From contig JABSQY010000046.1 in the NCBI GenBank assembly GCA_013215525.1, positions 1 to 12,926 of the forward strand: a stretch of 12,926 nt of DNA, in the 5' to 3' direction. Below are positions 1-7,009 of the stretch, one piece after another (positions within the stretch are counted from its first letter, which is position 1; each line of letters begins with the position of its first letter). The position numbers and the translations under genes were made by a program. Source of the stretch: Nanoarchaeales archaeon. Its GTDB lineage: Archaea; Nanobdellota; Nanobdellia; Woesearchaeales; UBA583. The notes beneath the pieces are model-generated. The model made no database searches and had not been told where the DNA came from. It saw only the letters and a list, made by a program, of their open reading frames with translations.

Positions 1-300
1 TTTTTAAATGTAGATAAGTTAGGATTTATTTATTTTAAATTACATCTAAAATTATATAATTTAAATATTGATAAAAAGAAAAAGTTTATGAATTTTCTTT
101 TTAAGCATTTAAATGTAGTATATACTACTGAATTAATTAATGGTTCTGATTTAGAGATTGAGTTTCAAGTTAATTCAAATTCTGAATTTTATAAGTATAT
201 AGAAAATATAAGAAATGAGTTTGGAGATATTATTAAAGATTATGAGTTTATGCAATATACTAATGAATATAAATTTACATATTTACCAAATATCTTTTGA
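1..300 (+). CDS. Lrp/AsnC-family regulator, C-terminal part (5' end outside window)
   Basis: The frame is open from base 1, so the ATG at 88 is an internal methionine and not the start. The 99 visible residues read as the end of an Lrp/AsnC-type protein: a short segment ending in DKLGFIYFKL, the first strand of the ligand-sensing RAM domain, then helix KKKKFMNFLFKH, the strand NVVYTTELINGSDLEIEFQV (Gly-Ser-Asp-Leu-Glu turn), a second helix, and a terminal KFTYLP. The RAM fold mediates dimer/octamer assembly and effector binding in this family. The ending resembles the second half of archaeal tandem HTH-RAM-HTH-RAM proteins, as does the truncated gene at the right edge; that architecture is inferred because the HTH part lies outside. 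It is convergent with sufD, 24 bp away. Target genes cannot be told from the sequence. Confidence 0.8.
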   Translation, partial: FLNVDKLGFIYFKLHLKLYNLNIDKKKKFMNFLFKHLNVVYTTELINGSDLEIEFQVNSNSEFYKYIENIRNEFGDIIKDYEFMQYTNEYKFTYLPNIF

Positions 301-308
301 TTAAGTAA

Positions 309-330
309 TTATAAAAATAAGTTTTTATAA
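309..330. terminator. Bidirectional terminator-like hairpin between lrp and sufD
   Basis: A perfect inverted repeat, ttataaaaa (309-317) and tttttataa (322-330), is separated by four bases. It sits in the 24-bp gap between the convergent genes and overlaps the sufD stop codon (325-327). Each strand carries a T5 run, which suits archaeal T-tract termination in both directions. The stem is entirely A/T, so the T tracts may matter more than the hairpin. Confidence 0.5.
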
Positions 331-1224
331 CTCAAATTTTAAATACTTTTCAATTTCTTGTTTTTGAGTATTTGATTTCACTAAACTTAAAGGTAATTCA
401 AAGTATCCTTGAACTACTAATTCAATTACTTGTTCTTTTGAAATTCCTCTTGACATCATATAAAAGGCAATGTCGTCACTGATTTGAGAAATTGAACATC
501 CGTGAGAACAAGACACAATATTATTTTCTACTTCAAGAATTGGTTCACTCCAAATCTTTGATTCTTTATCTAAAATTAATCCAGATATGTTTAAGTGTCC
601 AGTTGAATTTTCTGCGTGTGGTTTAATGTTAATTACACCATCACATAAAACCTTTCCACCATTAATACTTGCACCATTTAGTTTTTGATTTGATTCACTA
701 TTTCCTTTCAAATGTGATACTTCATCTCTAATAAAATTTTCCTCATTGTTTGTAAAGTATCCAGATTTTAATTCATACTTTGTATTTTCTTCTAAATAAG
801 TTTTCACATAATTTACTCTTGATGATAAAATAAATTGTCCGAAATTTATTTGTGAATTTTCTTTACAATAAATTTGTAAGTATTTGTAAATATCTTTATT
901 GTTTGTAATTTCTGAAATGTTTAATTTTATATTTTTTTCTACAATTACTCTAATCAGTGTTGTTGATTTATTTTGTATATTAATTAATAAATTTGAATTT
1001 TGTTTCACTAAAATATTTACAATACCACATCCAGTAATTTCTAAAGTTTCATCTTTAGTTACTTCTACAAAAATCTCTTTAGTTAATTTCTCTGAAAAAA
1101 AGTTACTTTCAAAAAACTTTGTTTTAAATGCCTCTACACTTTGTAAATTTGTTTCAATATTATTTTCTGAAATGCTTTCAGCAACTAGTTCATTTATCCT
1201 TTGTAATTCTCTTAACATTGCCAT
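325..1224 (-). CDS. sufD: SufD-like Fe-S cluster assembly scaffold protein
   Basis: SufD is the partner of SufB in the SufBC2D complex, which builds Fe-S clusters in the cytoplasm. The 299-residue product has the family's C-terminal signature near residues 237-262: SCSHGCSISQISDDIAFYMMSRGIS. His241 in the Cys-Ser-His-Gly motif matches the SufD histidine placed at the SufB-SufD cluster-building interface in the E. coli protein (His360); Cys239 precedes it. The middle is beta-rich, as expected for the beta-helix core. At 299 residues it is shorter than typical bacterial SufD (about 420), mainly in the N-terminal part. It begins 6 bp after the sufB stop, so the two are an operon. There is no strong Shine-Dalgarno match; gggtaa lies about 8 bases before the ATG. 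A second in-frame ATG is at codon 3. Confidence 0.9.
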   Translation of the reverse strand: MAMLRELQRINELVAESISENNIETNLQSVEAFKTKFFESNFFSEKLTKEIFVEVTKDETLEITGCGIVNILVKQNSNLLINIQNKSTTLIRVIVEKNIKLNISEITNNKDIYKYLQIYCKENSQINFGQFILSSRVNYVKTYLEENTKYELKSGYFTNNEENFIRDEVSHLKGNSESNQKLNGASINGGKVLCDGVINIKPHAENSTGHLNISGLILDKESKIWSEPILEVENNIVSCSHGCSISQISDDIAFYMMSRGISKEQVIELVVQGYFELPLSLVKSNTQKQEIEKYLKFEL

Positions 1225-1230
1225 TTTTAT

Positions 1231-2634
1231 TTACCCGATTGAGTCCTCCATTTCCATTTCAATTAATTTGTTTAATTCTACTGCGTATTCGAATGGTAAT
1301 TTTTTAATTACATCATTTGCAAATCCACTCACAATCATTTGTTTGGATTGTTCTTCTGTTAATCCTCTACTCATTAAATAGAAAATTTCATCATCACCAA
1401 TTTTTCCAATTGTTGCTTCGTGAATTACTTGCGCGGATTGTGATTCTACTTCCATTACTGGATAAGTGTTTGAAACTGATTCATCATCAACTAAAAGCGC
1501 GTCACATTCAATTACTGAAATTGCATTATCTGCATTTTTTCCAATTTTTACAAGTCCACGATATGATGAAATTCCTCCATCTTTTGAAATTGATTTTGCT
1601 TTAATTAAACTTCTTGTATTTTTTCCGATATGAATTACTTTACTTCCTGTGTCCTGGTTTTGTCCTCTAGCTGAGAATGCAATTCCAATACTATCTGATT
1701 GAGAATTATCTCCAAGTAAAACTGAACACGGATATAACATTGTTCTTCCTGAACCCATGTTTCCGTTTAACCATTCAATTTTTCCATTCTTTTGAACGAT
1801 TGCTCTTTTTGTGTTTAAGTTATAAGTATTTTTTGACCAATTCTCAATACTTGAATAAACTATTTTTGCACCTTCACCAACAAATAATTCAACACATCCA
1901 GCGTGCAGTGAAGATTCTGCATATCTTGGTGATGAACATCCTTCAATGTAGTGTATTGTAGAATTTTTTTCAGTTACAATAATTGTGTGTTCAAATTGTC
2001 CACCTTTTGAAGCGTTCATTCTAAAATATGCTTGTAGCGGAATATCTACTGTTACACCTTCTGGAATATGAATAAAAGTTCCACCAGACCAAACTGCTGC
2101 GTGAAGCATTGCAAATTTATGATCTGAAATAGGAACACAATTTGTCATAAAATATTTTTTTACCATTTCAGGATATTTTTGAACTGCTGTGTCCATATCT
2201 TCAAAAATTACACCTAAGTCTTCCCATTCTTTTTTTAGATTGTGATAAACTGTGTTTGAGTCGTATTGTCCTCCAACTCCTGCTAAACTTTCACGTTCTG
2301 CTTGAGGGATTCCTAATTTTTCAAATGTTTTTTTAATATCTTCAGGAACATCATCCCAAGTTCTTGAATTTTCTGCATCTGGATTTACATAATAAATAAT
2401 CTCATCTAAGTCAAGTCCGATTAAATCAGGTCCCCAATTTAGTTTTGAATTTTGGAATGCTTTGTACGCTCTTAAACGTTTATTTAACATCCATTCAGGT
2501 TCATTTTTATCTGAACTTATCTTTCTGATTAATTCCTCACTTAATCCTGGTTTTGCCACATATTTAGAGTTAGAATTAGAATTGTGGTCATCGTATCTAC
2601 TTCTATCAATTTCAAAGTCTTTTGTTATTTCCAT
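1231..2634 (-). CDS. sufB: SufB, Fe-S cluster scaffold protein
   Basis: SufB is the main scaffold on which SUF-type Fe-S clusters form, working with SufD and the ATPase SufC in the cytoplasm. The 467-residue product is full length for archaeal SufB. The N-terminal part has EPEWMLNKRLRAYKAF (about 46-61). The beta-helix core includes CVPISDHKFAMLHAAVWSGG and IHYIEGCSSPRYAESSLHAGCVELFVGEGA. The C-terminal block contains ECDALL, whose Cys377 aligns by motif with the catalytic Cys405 of E. coli SufB, and VIHEATIGKIGDDEIFYLMSRGL, with His405/Glu406 corresponding to the conserved HE pair. sufD follows directly. Unusually, no sufC is adjacent: the next gene upstream is an unrelated methyltransferase 151 bp away. 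The start is ATG 2634; the upstream region suggests a short leader rather than a leaderless message. Confidence 0.97.
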   Translation of the reverse strand: MEITKDFEIDRSRYDDHNSNSNSKYVAKPGLSEELIRKISSDKNEPEWMLNKRLRAYKAFQNSKLNWGPDLIGLDLDEIIYYVNPDAENSRTWDDVPEDIKKTFEKLGIPQAERESLAGVGGQYDSNTVYHNLKKEWEDLGVIFEDMDTAVQKYPEMVKKYFMTNCVPISDHKFAMLHAAVWSGGTFIHIPEGVTVDIPLQAYFRMNASKGGQFEHTIIVTEKNSTIHYIEGCSSPRYAESSLHAGCVELFVGEGAKIVYSSIENWSKNTYNLNTKRAIVQKNGKIEWLNGNMGSGRTMLYPCSVLLGDNSQSDSIGIAFSARGQNQDTGSKVIHIGKNTRSLIKAKSISKDGGISSYRGLVKIGKNADNAISVIECDALLVDDESVSNTYPVMEVESQSAQVIHEATIGKIGDDEIFYLMSRGLTEEQSKQMIVSGFANDVIKKLPFEYAVELNKLIEMEMEDSIG

Positions 2635-2656
2635 TTTTGTAGTCTATGTATAATTA

Positions 2657-2680
2657 ACGAACTAATTTCGTAGATTATAA
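2657..2680 (-). promoter_or_regulatory. Candidate sufBD promoter and small palindrome
   Basis: A TATA-like ttataa lies at 2675-2680, about 43 bp from the sufB ATG. It predicts a transcript start near 2651 and a leader of roughly 17 bases. Between them is a short inverted repeat, acgaa (2657-2661) and ttcgt (2667-2671), spaced by five bases, which could be a regulator site or a leader hairpin. Another TATA-like element, tttataaa, is further upstream at 2713-2720. The choice between them is uncertain. Confidence 0.3.
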
Positions 2681-2754
2681 TGCTAAGTTATAATAGAATA
2701 AGTATAGGTTTGTTTATAAATGTGGGTTTGAGATGCGTGCGGTGAAACTTGAAA

Positions 2755-2776
2755 AATAATTAAATAATTAAATAAT
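2755..2776. repeat. Short 8-bp tandem repeat, 2.75 copies
   Basis: The unit aataatta occurs at 2755-2762 and 2763-2770, with a partial third copy at 2771-2776, just downstream of the methyltransferase stop. It is an AT-rich low-complexity tract with no evident function. Confidence 0.5.
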
Positions 2777-2785
2777 GATAATCTA

Positions 2786-3481
2786 TTATTTTCCAACCTC
2801 AAAAAGTAAAGCATGTGGTAAATCAGTACCATTATTTAATTCATAAATTTTAATATTTTTAAATTTACTTTCTTCTAAAAGACTAATATATACTTTAGTA
2901 GGATTATGATAGTCTATAATTCCAACATCTTTATGTCCACCGAGTCCATCATCCAATAATACTTTAAATTCTAAATCTTCTTTTTTATAATCAAACTCTT
3001 CAACGGGTTCTATTACATAACCTAATGAGACTTTATTATTTAATATGTCTTTTCTTATTTCTGGATTTGTAATAGTAAAACAAAATTTCCCAGTATCATT
3101 TAATAAAGAATATATATTATCAAATCCTTTTTTAAGTTGTTTTTGAGTAAATTCTGTAAATACATAATTTGCACATACAACATCAACTGAACCTTTTTTA
3201 CTTTGATAAAAAAAACTTGTAGAGTTTGTAATATCTTCAAGATAAACTGAATTATTTTTATCATACAAATGAGCAAATTCCACCATACTTTTATTTACAT
3301 CAACTCCAACTGCATCAATATTTCCATATTGCGAAAGCATTACACCATTTCCACACCCAACCTCAACTAAAGAATTAACTCCTTGTTTTTTAATTAATTC
3401 CTTAATTAATTGGTGTAGACTTTTGTTATCAAGTTCTCTTAAGTCTTCTTTGGTTTCATAAAATTTAGTTGCTATTTCCAT
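2786..3481 (-). CDS. Class I SAM-dependent methyltransferase
   Basis: This is a 231-residue Rossmann-fold methyltransferase. Motif I is VEVGCGNG (39-46), the glycine-rich S-adenosylmethionine loop. An acidic residue ends strand 2 at GVDVN (Asp61). A post-II acidic pair, YLEDIT, lies near 80-85, and motif IV-like VDVVCANYVF is at 99-108. GKFCFTITNP (131-140) is the usual strand after the active site. The substrate cannot be read from the sequence; the overall plan resembles small-molecule or unspecific methyltransferases rather than DNA methylases, since there is no DPPY/NPPY motif. It is transcribed divergently from the TrmB-type regulator at 3537, from a shared TATA box centred 26.5 bp upstream of this ATG. 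The transcript is therefore probably leaderless, and the gene is a likely target of that regulator. Confidence 0.85.
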   Translation of the reverse strand: MEIATKFYETKEDLRELDNKSLHQLIKELIKKQGVNSLVEVGCGNGVMLSQYGNIDAVGVDVNKSMVEFAHLYDKNNSVYLEDITNSTSFFYQSKKGSVDVVCANYVFTEFTQKQLKKGFDNIYSLLNDTGKFCFTITNPEIRKDILNNKVSLGYVIEPVEEFDYKKEDLEFKVLLDDGLGGHKDVGIIDYHNPTKVYISLLEESKFKNIKIYELNNGTDLPHALLFEVGK

Positions 3482-3503
3482 ACTTTAAGTAGTGACACAT
3501 TAC

Positions 3504-3511
3504 ATTTAAAT
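3504..3511. promoter_or_regulatory. Symmetric TATA box shared by divergent methyltransferase and trmB-type genes
   Basis: atttaaat is a perfect palindrome centred at 3507.5. The methyltransferase ATG (3481, minus) is 26.5 bp away on one side and the regulator ATG at 3537 is 29.5 bp away on the other. Both fit archaeal TATA-to-start spacing for leaderless transcripts. The alternative regulator ATG at 3528 would be only 20.5 bp away, too close to be in a normal transcript. Confidence 0.65.
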
Positions 3512-3513
3512 AG

Positions 3514-3537
3514 TAGTAGTCATTAATATGACTACTA
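3514..3537. promoter_or_regulatory. 24-bp palindromic operator candidate at the trmB-type start
   Basis: Perfect 10-bp arms tagtagtcat (3514-3523) and atgactacta (3528-3537) are separated by taat. The site covers the predicted transcript start and start codon of the regulator gene, a position suited to autorepression. Another AGTAGT half-site lies at 3488-3493, in the matching position near the methyltransferase start. TrmB-family proteins bind palindromes as dimers; that this protein binds this site is inferred from position. Confidence 0.6.
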
Positions 3538-4277
3538 TGTTGAAAGATGCACTTAAATTATATGGATTAAATGAAAATGAGATTATTGTTTTTTTAGCTT
3601 TAATTGAACTTGGTGGTGGTTTTGCTAAGGATTTGATTGAATATACTAAATTTCATAAAAATATTATTTATGATAATATTTACAAATTAATTGATAAAGG
3701 TCTTGTGAGTGAGGCTTTAGTTGATAATAAAAAATTCTTTTCTTCTGAGAGTCCAGACGTTATAACAGAATTTATTTCAAATACACAAAAGAAATTTACT
3801 TTGTATAAAAAAGAGATGGAACTACTTAAGAAAAAAATTCAAGAAAAACAAAAAGCTCCATCTAAAACTCAAATTAAAATGTTTACAGGAATTGAAGGAG
3901 TTAAACAAATTTTTAGACATGAGTTAGATATTGGTAAAGATTATTTTGTGATTGGAGCTCCAAAGGAATCTGTAGAATTATGTGGCGAGTTATTTTGGAA
4001 AAGCTTTAATGTTAGACAAAGAAAAAGTGGAATGAAAGGGAAAATTATTTTTAATGAATCTCTAAGAGATTTTGGGAAAGTTCTTGAAAATGATTTAATT
4101 GAGATTAGATTTTTTGAAAAAATGTTTGAACCTTTAACAGAGATTATGATTTATGATAAATTTGTTGCAACAATTGTATGGTCAAAGGAACCAGTTGGAA
4201 CTTTAATTGAGAATGAAGAAGTTGCTAAAAGTTATAAAAAGTATTTTGATATATTATGGATGCAAACAAAAAAATGA
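3537..4277 (+). CDS. TrmB-family transcriptional regulator
   Basis: This 246-residue regulator begins MLKDALKLYGLNENEIIVFLALIELG, the typical start of the TrmB winged-helix domain (about 1-70), with the recognition region near HKNIIYDNIYKLIDKGLV. A lysine-rich coiled coil follows (about 88-107, KEMELLKKKIQEKQK). The C-terminal half contains MFTGIEGVKQIFRHEL and later VATIVWSKEPVGTLIENEEVAKSYKKYFDILW, the effector-domain pattern of short TrmB proteins that lack the sugar-binding extension. The ligand is unknown. I chose ATG 3537 over the in-frame ATG at 3528 because the protein then starts as family members do and the TATA box is at normal spacing. The gene diverges from a methyltransferase and overlaps the DUF1653 remnant by ATGA, implying a former operon. 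The palindrome over its start suggests self-control. Confidence 0.85.
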   Translation: MLKDALKLYGLNENEIIVFLALIELGGGFAKDLIEYTKFHKNIIYDNIYKLIDKGLVSEALVDNKKFFSSESPDVITEFISNTQKKFTLYKKEMELLKKKIQEKQKAPSKTQIKMFTGIEGVKQIFRHELDIGKDYFVIGAPKESVELCGELFWKSFNVRQRKSGMKGKIIFNESLRDFGKVLENDLIEIRFFEKMFEPLTEIMIYDKFVATIVWSKEPVGTLIENEEVAKSYKKYFDILWMQTKK

Positions 4278-4370
4278 AAGAATTATTAGGAAAATATAAA
4301 CATTATAAAAATAAAGATTATGAAGTGTTACACAGTAAAAATTCTATTTTAAATAATTTTTGAAAGAAAA

Positions 4371-4416
4371 TTTAAATAAATATAATTTTTGGCGTATTTT
4401 CAACAAGTTGAAAATA
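4371..4416 (+). promoter_or_regulatory. TATA-like element plus 22-bp palindrome inside the broken DUF1653 gene
   Basis: tttaaata at 4371-4378 is followed by a perfect inverted repeat with 10-bp arms, tattttcaac (4395-4404) and gttgaaaata (4407-4416), around a two-base centre. The predicted transcript start near 4401 falls within the palindrome. This could be a promoter with operator driving the second half of the remnant, or part of an inserted fragment. Confidence 0.4.
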
Positions 4417-4560
4417 TATTGGATTGTATGAAGATAGTTTGAAGAAATGTGTTGTGTACAAAGCTTTGTATAAAGTCTCTGATTTTGGGTCTGAGTTTGA
4501 GCAGTGTCCAGTTTTTGTACGCGAGTTTGATAATTTTTTTAGTGATGTTGAAGTTTATGG

Positions 4561-4581
4561 AAAAATCGTGAAACGATTTTT
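4561..4581 (+). terminator. Hairpin with T run at the end of the DUF1653 remnant
   Basis: A perfect 9-bp stem, aaaaatcgt (4561-4569) and acgattttt (4573-4581), with loop gaa ends in a T5 run, 13 bases before the remnant's stop codon. The shape is that of an intrinsic terminator. It also encodes the family's GKIVKRF motif, so chance is possible. Confidence 0.35.
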
Positions 4582-4618
4582 AAAAATAGATTAATAATTT
4601 AATAGTATAATAATAAAA

Positions 4619-4626
4619 TATATAAA
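4619..4626 (+). promoter_or_regulatory. TATA box of the split-barrel gene
   Basis: tatataaa is centred 25.5 bp upstream of the ATG at 4648. This places the transcript start at or next to the start codon, that is, a leaderless mRNA. Confidence 0.6.
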
Positions 4627-4647
4627 CTTTCTTTTTTTAAAAATTAT

Positions 4648-5118
4648 ATGGATAAAATTAAAGAAGAATTATTAAAGTTTTTAAAATCTCAAAAGTTAAT
4701 TATTATTGCGTCACAAGGTGAGAATGACATAGGAATCGCAAATATTTATTATGGGATTGATGAAGATTTTAAAATTTATTTTATTTCTCCAAAAGATACA
4801 GAACACAGTAAACACATTTTAAAAAACTCAAAAATTACTTTTTCAATTACTTGGTATAATCCAAATAATCATAAAGATAGAAAAGCAATTCAAGCAAAAG
4901 GAAATTGTATTATTGCAACTTTAGAAAATGATAAATTTAAAGGAGTTAAGTTACATAATTTAAATTTTCCAGAGTTTAAAGAGAGAATTACAGAGGAATG
5001 GATTTTAGATGATTCTATTGATGCAGAGGTTTGGGTTATTGAACCTACAAGTATGAAATTTTGGAATGATGAACTTTTTGGTTTGAATGGGAATGAATTA
5101 ATTGAATTTGATAAATAA
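4648..5118 (+). CDS. FMN-binding split-barrel (pyridoxamine 5'-phosphate oxidase-like) protein
   Basis: This 156-residue protein resembles the PNPOx-like flavin-binding split barrel. It has an N-terminal helix (1-15), strand LIIIASQ (17-23), and ANIYYGIDEDFKIYFISPKDTEHSKHILKNSKITFSI (31-67). The latter is the characteristic strand-turn-strand followed by the helix that closes over the flavin phosphate. AIQAKGN (80-86) is the matching strand of the second half, and VWVIEPTSMKFWN (128-140) is the usual C-terminal strand. Members bind FMN or F420 and act as oxidoreductases; the substrate here is unknown. True PdxH is longer, so pyridoxal phosphate synthesis is not implied. It has its own TATA box, and stands alone between the DUF1653 remnant and the convergent ABC gene. 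Confidence 0.75.
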   Translation: MDKIKEELLKFLKSQKLIIIASQGENDIGIANIYYGIDEDFKIYFISPKDTEHSKHILKNSKITFSITWYNPNNHKDRKAIQAKGNCIIATLENDKFKGVKLHNLNFPEFKERITEEWILDDSIDAEVWVIEPTSMKFWNDELFGLNGNELIEFDK

Positions 5119-5204
5119 GATTGAATGTATTATTTTAATTATAAATTAGTTATAAAAACTTATTTAGATATACAATTAAGTTATGAAACATAAAATATTT
5201 TATT

Positions 5205-6959
5205 TTATTTTTGTTCTAAAAATGTTTTAAATAATCCTTTTGAATTTGATAAATTTTTATATGAACCTTCTTGAATTATTTTCCCTTTATCAAATACAAA
5301 TATATTGTCACAATTTTTTAAAGTTGTAAGTCTGTGGGCAATCATAATTATTGTTTTATTTGGAAATAAAGTTTCTATACTTTTTAATACAATTGTTTCA
5401 TTTGAATTATCTAATGCAGAAGTTGCTTCATCTAAAATAAATATTTCAGGTGATTTTAAAATTAATCTTGCAAGAGCTAATCTTTGTTTTTGTCCACCAC
5501 TTAAATTATTTCCTTGTTCTGTAACTCTACCAGTTAAACCACCTAATTTGTTCATAACCTCATCATACATATTAACTTTTTTTAAAGAATTTATAATTTC
5601 TTCTTTTGAACATTTTCTATTAATTCCATAAATAATATTTTCTTTTATTGTTCCTGAAAATATATAAGTTTTCTGCGGTACATACGCAATGTACGTTCCT
5701 AATTCTTCTCTTGAAATTTCTTTTAAATCTTTTCCAAAGATAGATATTTTCCCACTATAATTGTGTAATAATCTTAAAAATATTTTTATTAATGAAGATT
5801 TTCCACAACCTGAAGAACCTACAATTCCAATTTTTTGTCCTGACTTAATTTTTAAAGATATATTATCTAAAATTTTGTCAGTTGTGTTTGGATATGTGAA
5901 AGATAAATTTTTAATTTCAATAGTTGAATTTTCAATTTTATTTATATTAGATTTTGTTTCAAATGATTTGTCCTCAGGTTGATTTCTTAAGTCAACTAAA
6001 TCTTGAACTTTTATTGAATTCTCGTGTGCTTGGTCTAAAATTCTGTGCATGTCACGTAATGGACCTAAGATACTCATAAAAAGAATTGAATACATTAAGA
6101 TATCTCCTTTAGATATAATTCCTTGAATTGCAAAGTAAATAGAGATTGCAACAACTAACACATAAAAAAATGCTTCGTTAAGATATTTTATCGCATCATA
6201 AAAAGCCATCCAAATATGATGTTTAATTTCTATTTTTCTTAAAGTTTCTGCTTTTGTTTCAATTTTTTCAACTTCGTGTTCAATTGTGTTTGAAACTCTA
6301 ATTGTTTCAAGTCCAGAAATCATTTCAACTACTTTCCCATCTATATCTTCTTTTCCTCTTAATAATTGAATTCTGATTCCTTTTTGAGAAGATATTTGTT
6401 TAATTATAATAAATAATCCACATGGAATTACAAGTATCATAATAGTTGCTAATAATGGTCCTTTATAGAATGCTATAGCTATTGCTGCGAGTGCTGAGAA
6501 AAAAATAGGAAAAAATTCTAAAAATCCTAATTTTACTAATTTTACTAAACCTTGAATTGACCTAAATATTCTTCCGTGAAGTGAACCGATTTGATGATTT
6601 GAAATAAATCCATTTATATCAGTTTTAAGAATATGTCTGATTATTGATACAGTTTGTTTTTTCTCAATTTGTGTGGCAGTATTTTCAACAAGATATTTTC
6701 TAATTACTGTGAAAAACTCTTTAAATAATAATAAGACTATAATTAAAATTAATGAAGGAATTGCAACTGAAAAAGTTGGATTTTCTGAGGTGAATAAAAT
6801 ATCTAGAAAATCTCCTAAGATTACTGCTGGATAATTTGTTAAAAATCCAGTTACAAACATTAAAATTGTTGCAATAATAAGACTTACTTTTTCTTTTTTT
6901 TCTAATTGAGTTGATACTCTAGAAAAACCAGTTAAAATTTCTTTAAACTCTTTAAACAT
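5205..6959 (-). CDS. ABC exporter half-transporter (TMD-NBD fusion)
   Basis: This 584-residue half-transporter of the ABCB/MsbA type would dimerise in the cytoplasmic membrane and export a substrate using ATP. Hydrophobic spans lie near 26-46, 64-80, 146-166, 169-188, 263-281 and 286-302, six in all. The nucleotide-binding domain starts near 345. It has an A-loop Tyr356, Walker A GSSGCGKS (381-388), Q-loop Gln429, signature LSGGQ (486-490), Walker B IFILDE with catalytic Glu511, D-loop SALD (514-517) and switch His542. All catalytic residues are present. The substrate (lipid, peptide or drug) cannot be deduced. The gene has its own TATA box 25 bp upstream, and an Lrp-type regulator lies 50 bp upstream on the same strand, a likely controller. 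It converges on the split-barrel gene. Confidence 0.93.
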   Translation of the reverse strand: MFKEFKEILTGFSRVSTQLEKKEKVSLIIATILMFVTGFLTNYPAVILGDFLDILFTSENPTFSVAIPSLILIIVLLLFKEFFTVIRKYLVENTATQIEKKQTVSIIRHILKTDINGFISNHQIGSLHGRIFRSIQGLVKLVKLGFLEFFPIFFSALAAIAIAFYKGPLLATIMILVIPCGLFIIIKQISSQKGIRIQLLRGKEDIDGKVVEMISGLETIRVSNTIEHEVEKIETKAETLRKIEIKHHIWMAFYDAIKYLNEAFFYVLVVAISIYFAIQGIISKGDILMYSILFMSILGPLRDMHRILDQAHENSIKVQDLVDLRNQPEDKSFETKSNINKIENSTIEIKNLSFTYPNTTDKILDNISLKIKSGQKIGIVGSSGCGKSSLIKIFLRLLHNYSGKISIFGKDLKEISREELGTYIAYVPQKTYIFSGTIKENIIYGINRKCSKEEIINSLKKVNMYDEVMNKLGGLTGRVTEQGNNLSGGQKQRLALARLILKSPEIFILDEATSALDNSNETIVLKSIETLFPNKTIIMIAHRLTTLKNCDNIFVFDKGKIIQEGSYKNLSNSKGLFKTFLEQK

Positions 6960-6980
6960 AATAATATATAGAATTAAATC

Positions 6981-6987
6981 TTTATAA
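6981..6987 (-). promoter_or_regulatory. TATA box of the ABC transporter gene
   Basis: tttataa (TTATAAA on the minus strand) is centred 25 bp upstream of the ABC ATG at 6959. The transporter can therefore be transcribed separately from the lrp gene, without a leader. Confidence 0.55.
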
Positions 6988-7009
6988 TCTTTTCTTAAAA
7001 AAAATTATT

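Larger units (their letters stand above)
4274..4594 (+). pseudogene. Interrupted DUF1653-family gene
   Basis: Two parts of one small domain lie in the same frame, split by stop codons. Part one (4274-4363) reads MKELLGKYKHYKNKDYEVLH, the conserved DUF1653 opening (KYxHYKxxxYEVL), then diverges and stops at 4361-4363. Further in-frame stops are at 4373-4375 and 4409-4411. Part two (4412-4594) contains YEDSLKKCVVYKALY, PVFVREFDNFF and VEVYGKIVKRF, matching the family's VVYxALY, WVRPxxMF and V-x-G-K-x-x-x-RF motifs. The start overlaps the TrmB stop (ATGA), so translation was probably coupled. About 60-90 bases between the halves replace roughly eight expected residues and carry a 22-bp palindrome and a TATA-like element. 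Part two has higher GC (35 of 100 bases in 4441-4540) than its surroundings. It could instead be an expressed shortened protein starting at TTG 4424. Family recognition is from memory of the motifs. Confidence 0.7.

Noticed and set aside
88..300. A complete 70-residue gene starting at ATG 88
   Set aside because: The frame is open to base 1 and the preceding 29 codons continue the same Lrp-type fold, so the gene is truncated by the window.
899..1961. Plus-strand open frames antisense to sufD and sufB (899-1381, 1317-1604, 1677-1961)
   Set aside because: They are Phe/Leu/Ile-rich reflections of well-identified minus-strand genes, with no domain or promoter.
2721..2750. GC-richer patch upstream of sufB as a tRNA-like or small RNA gene
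   Set aside because: No cloverleaf or stable stem is visible and the patch is only about 30 bases.
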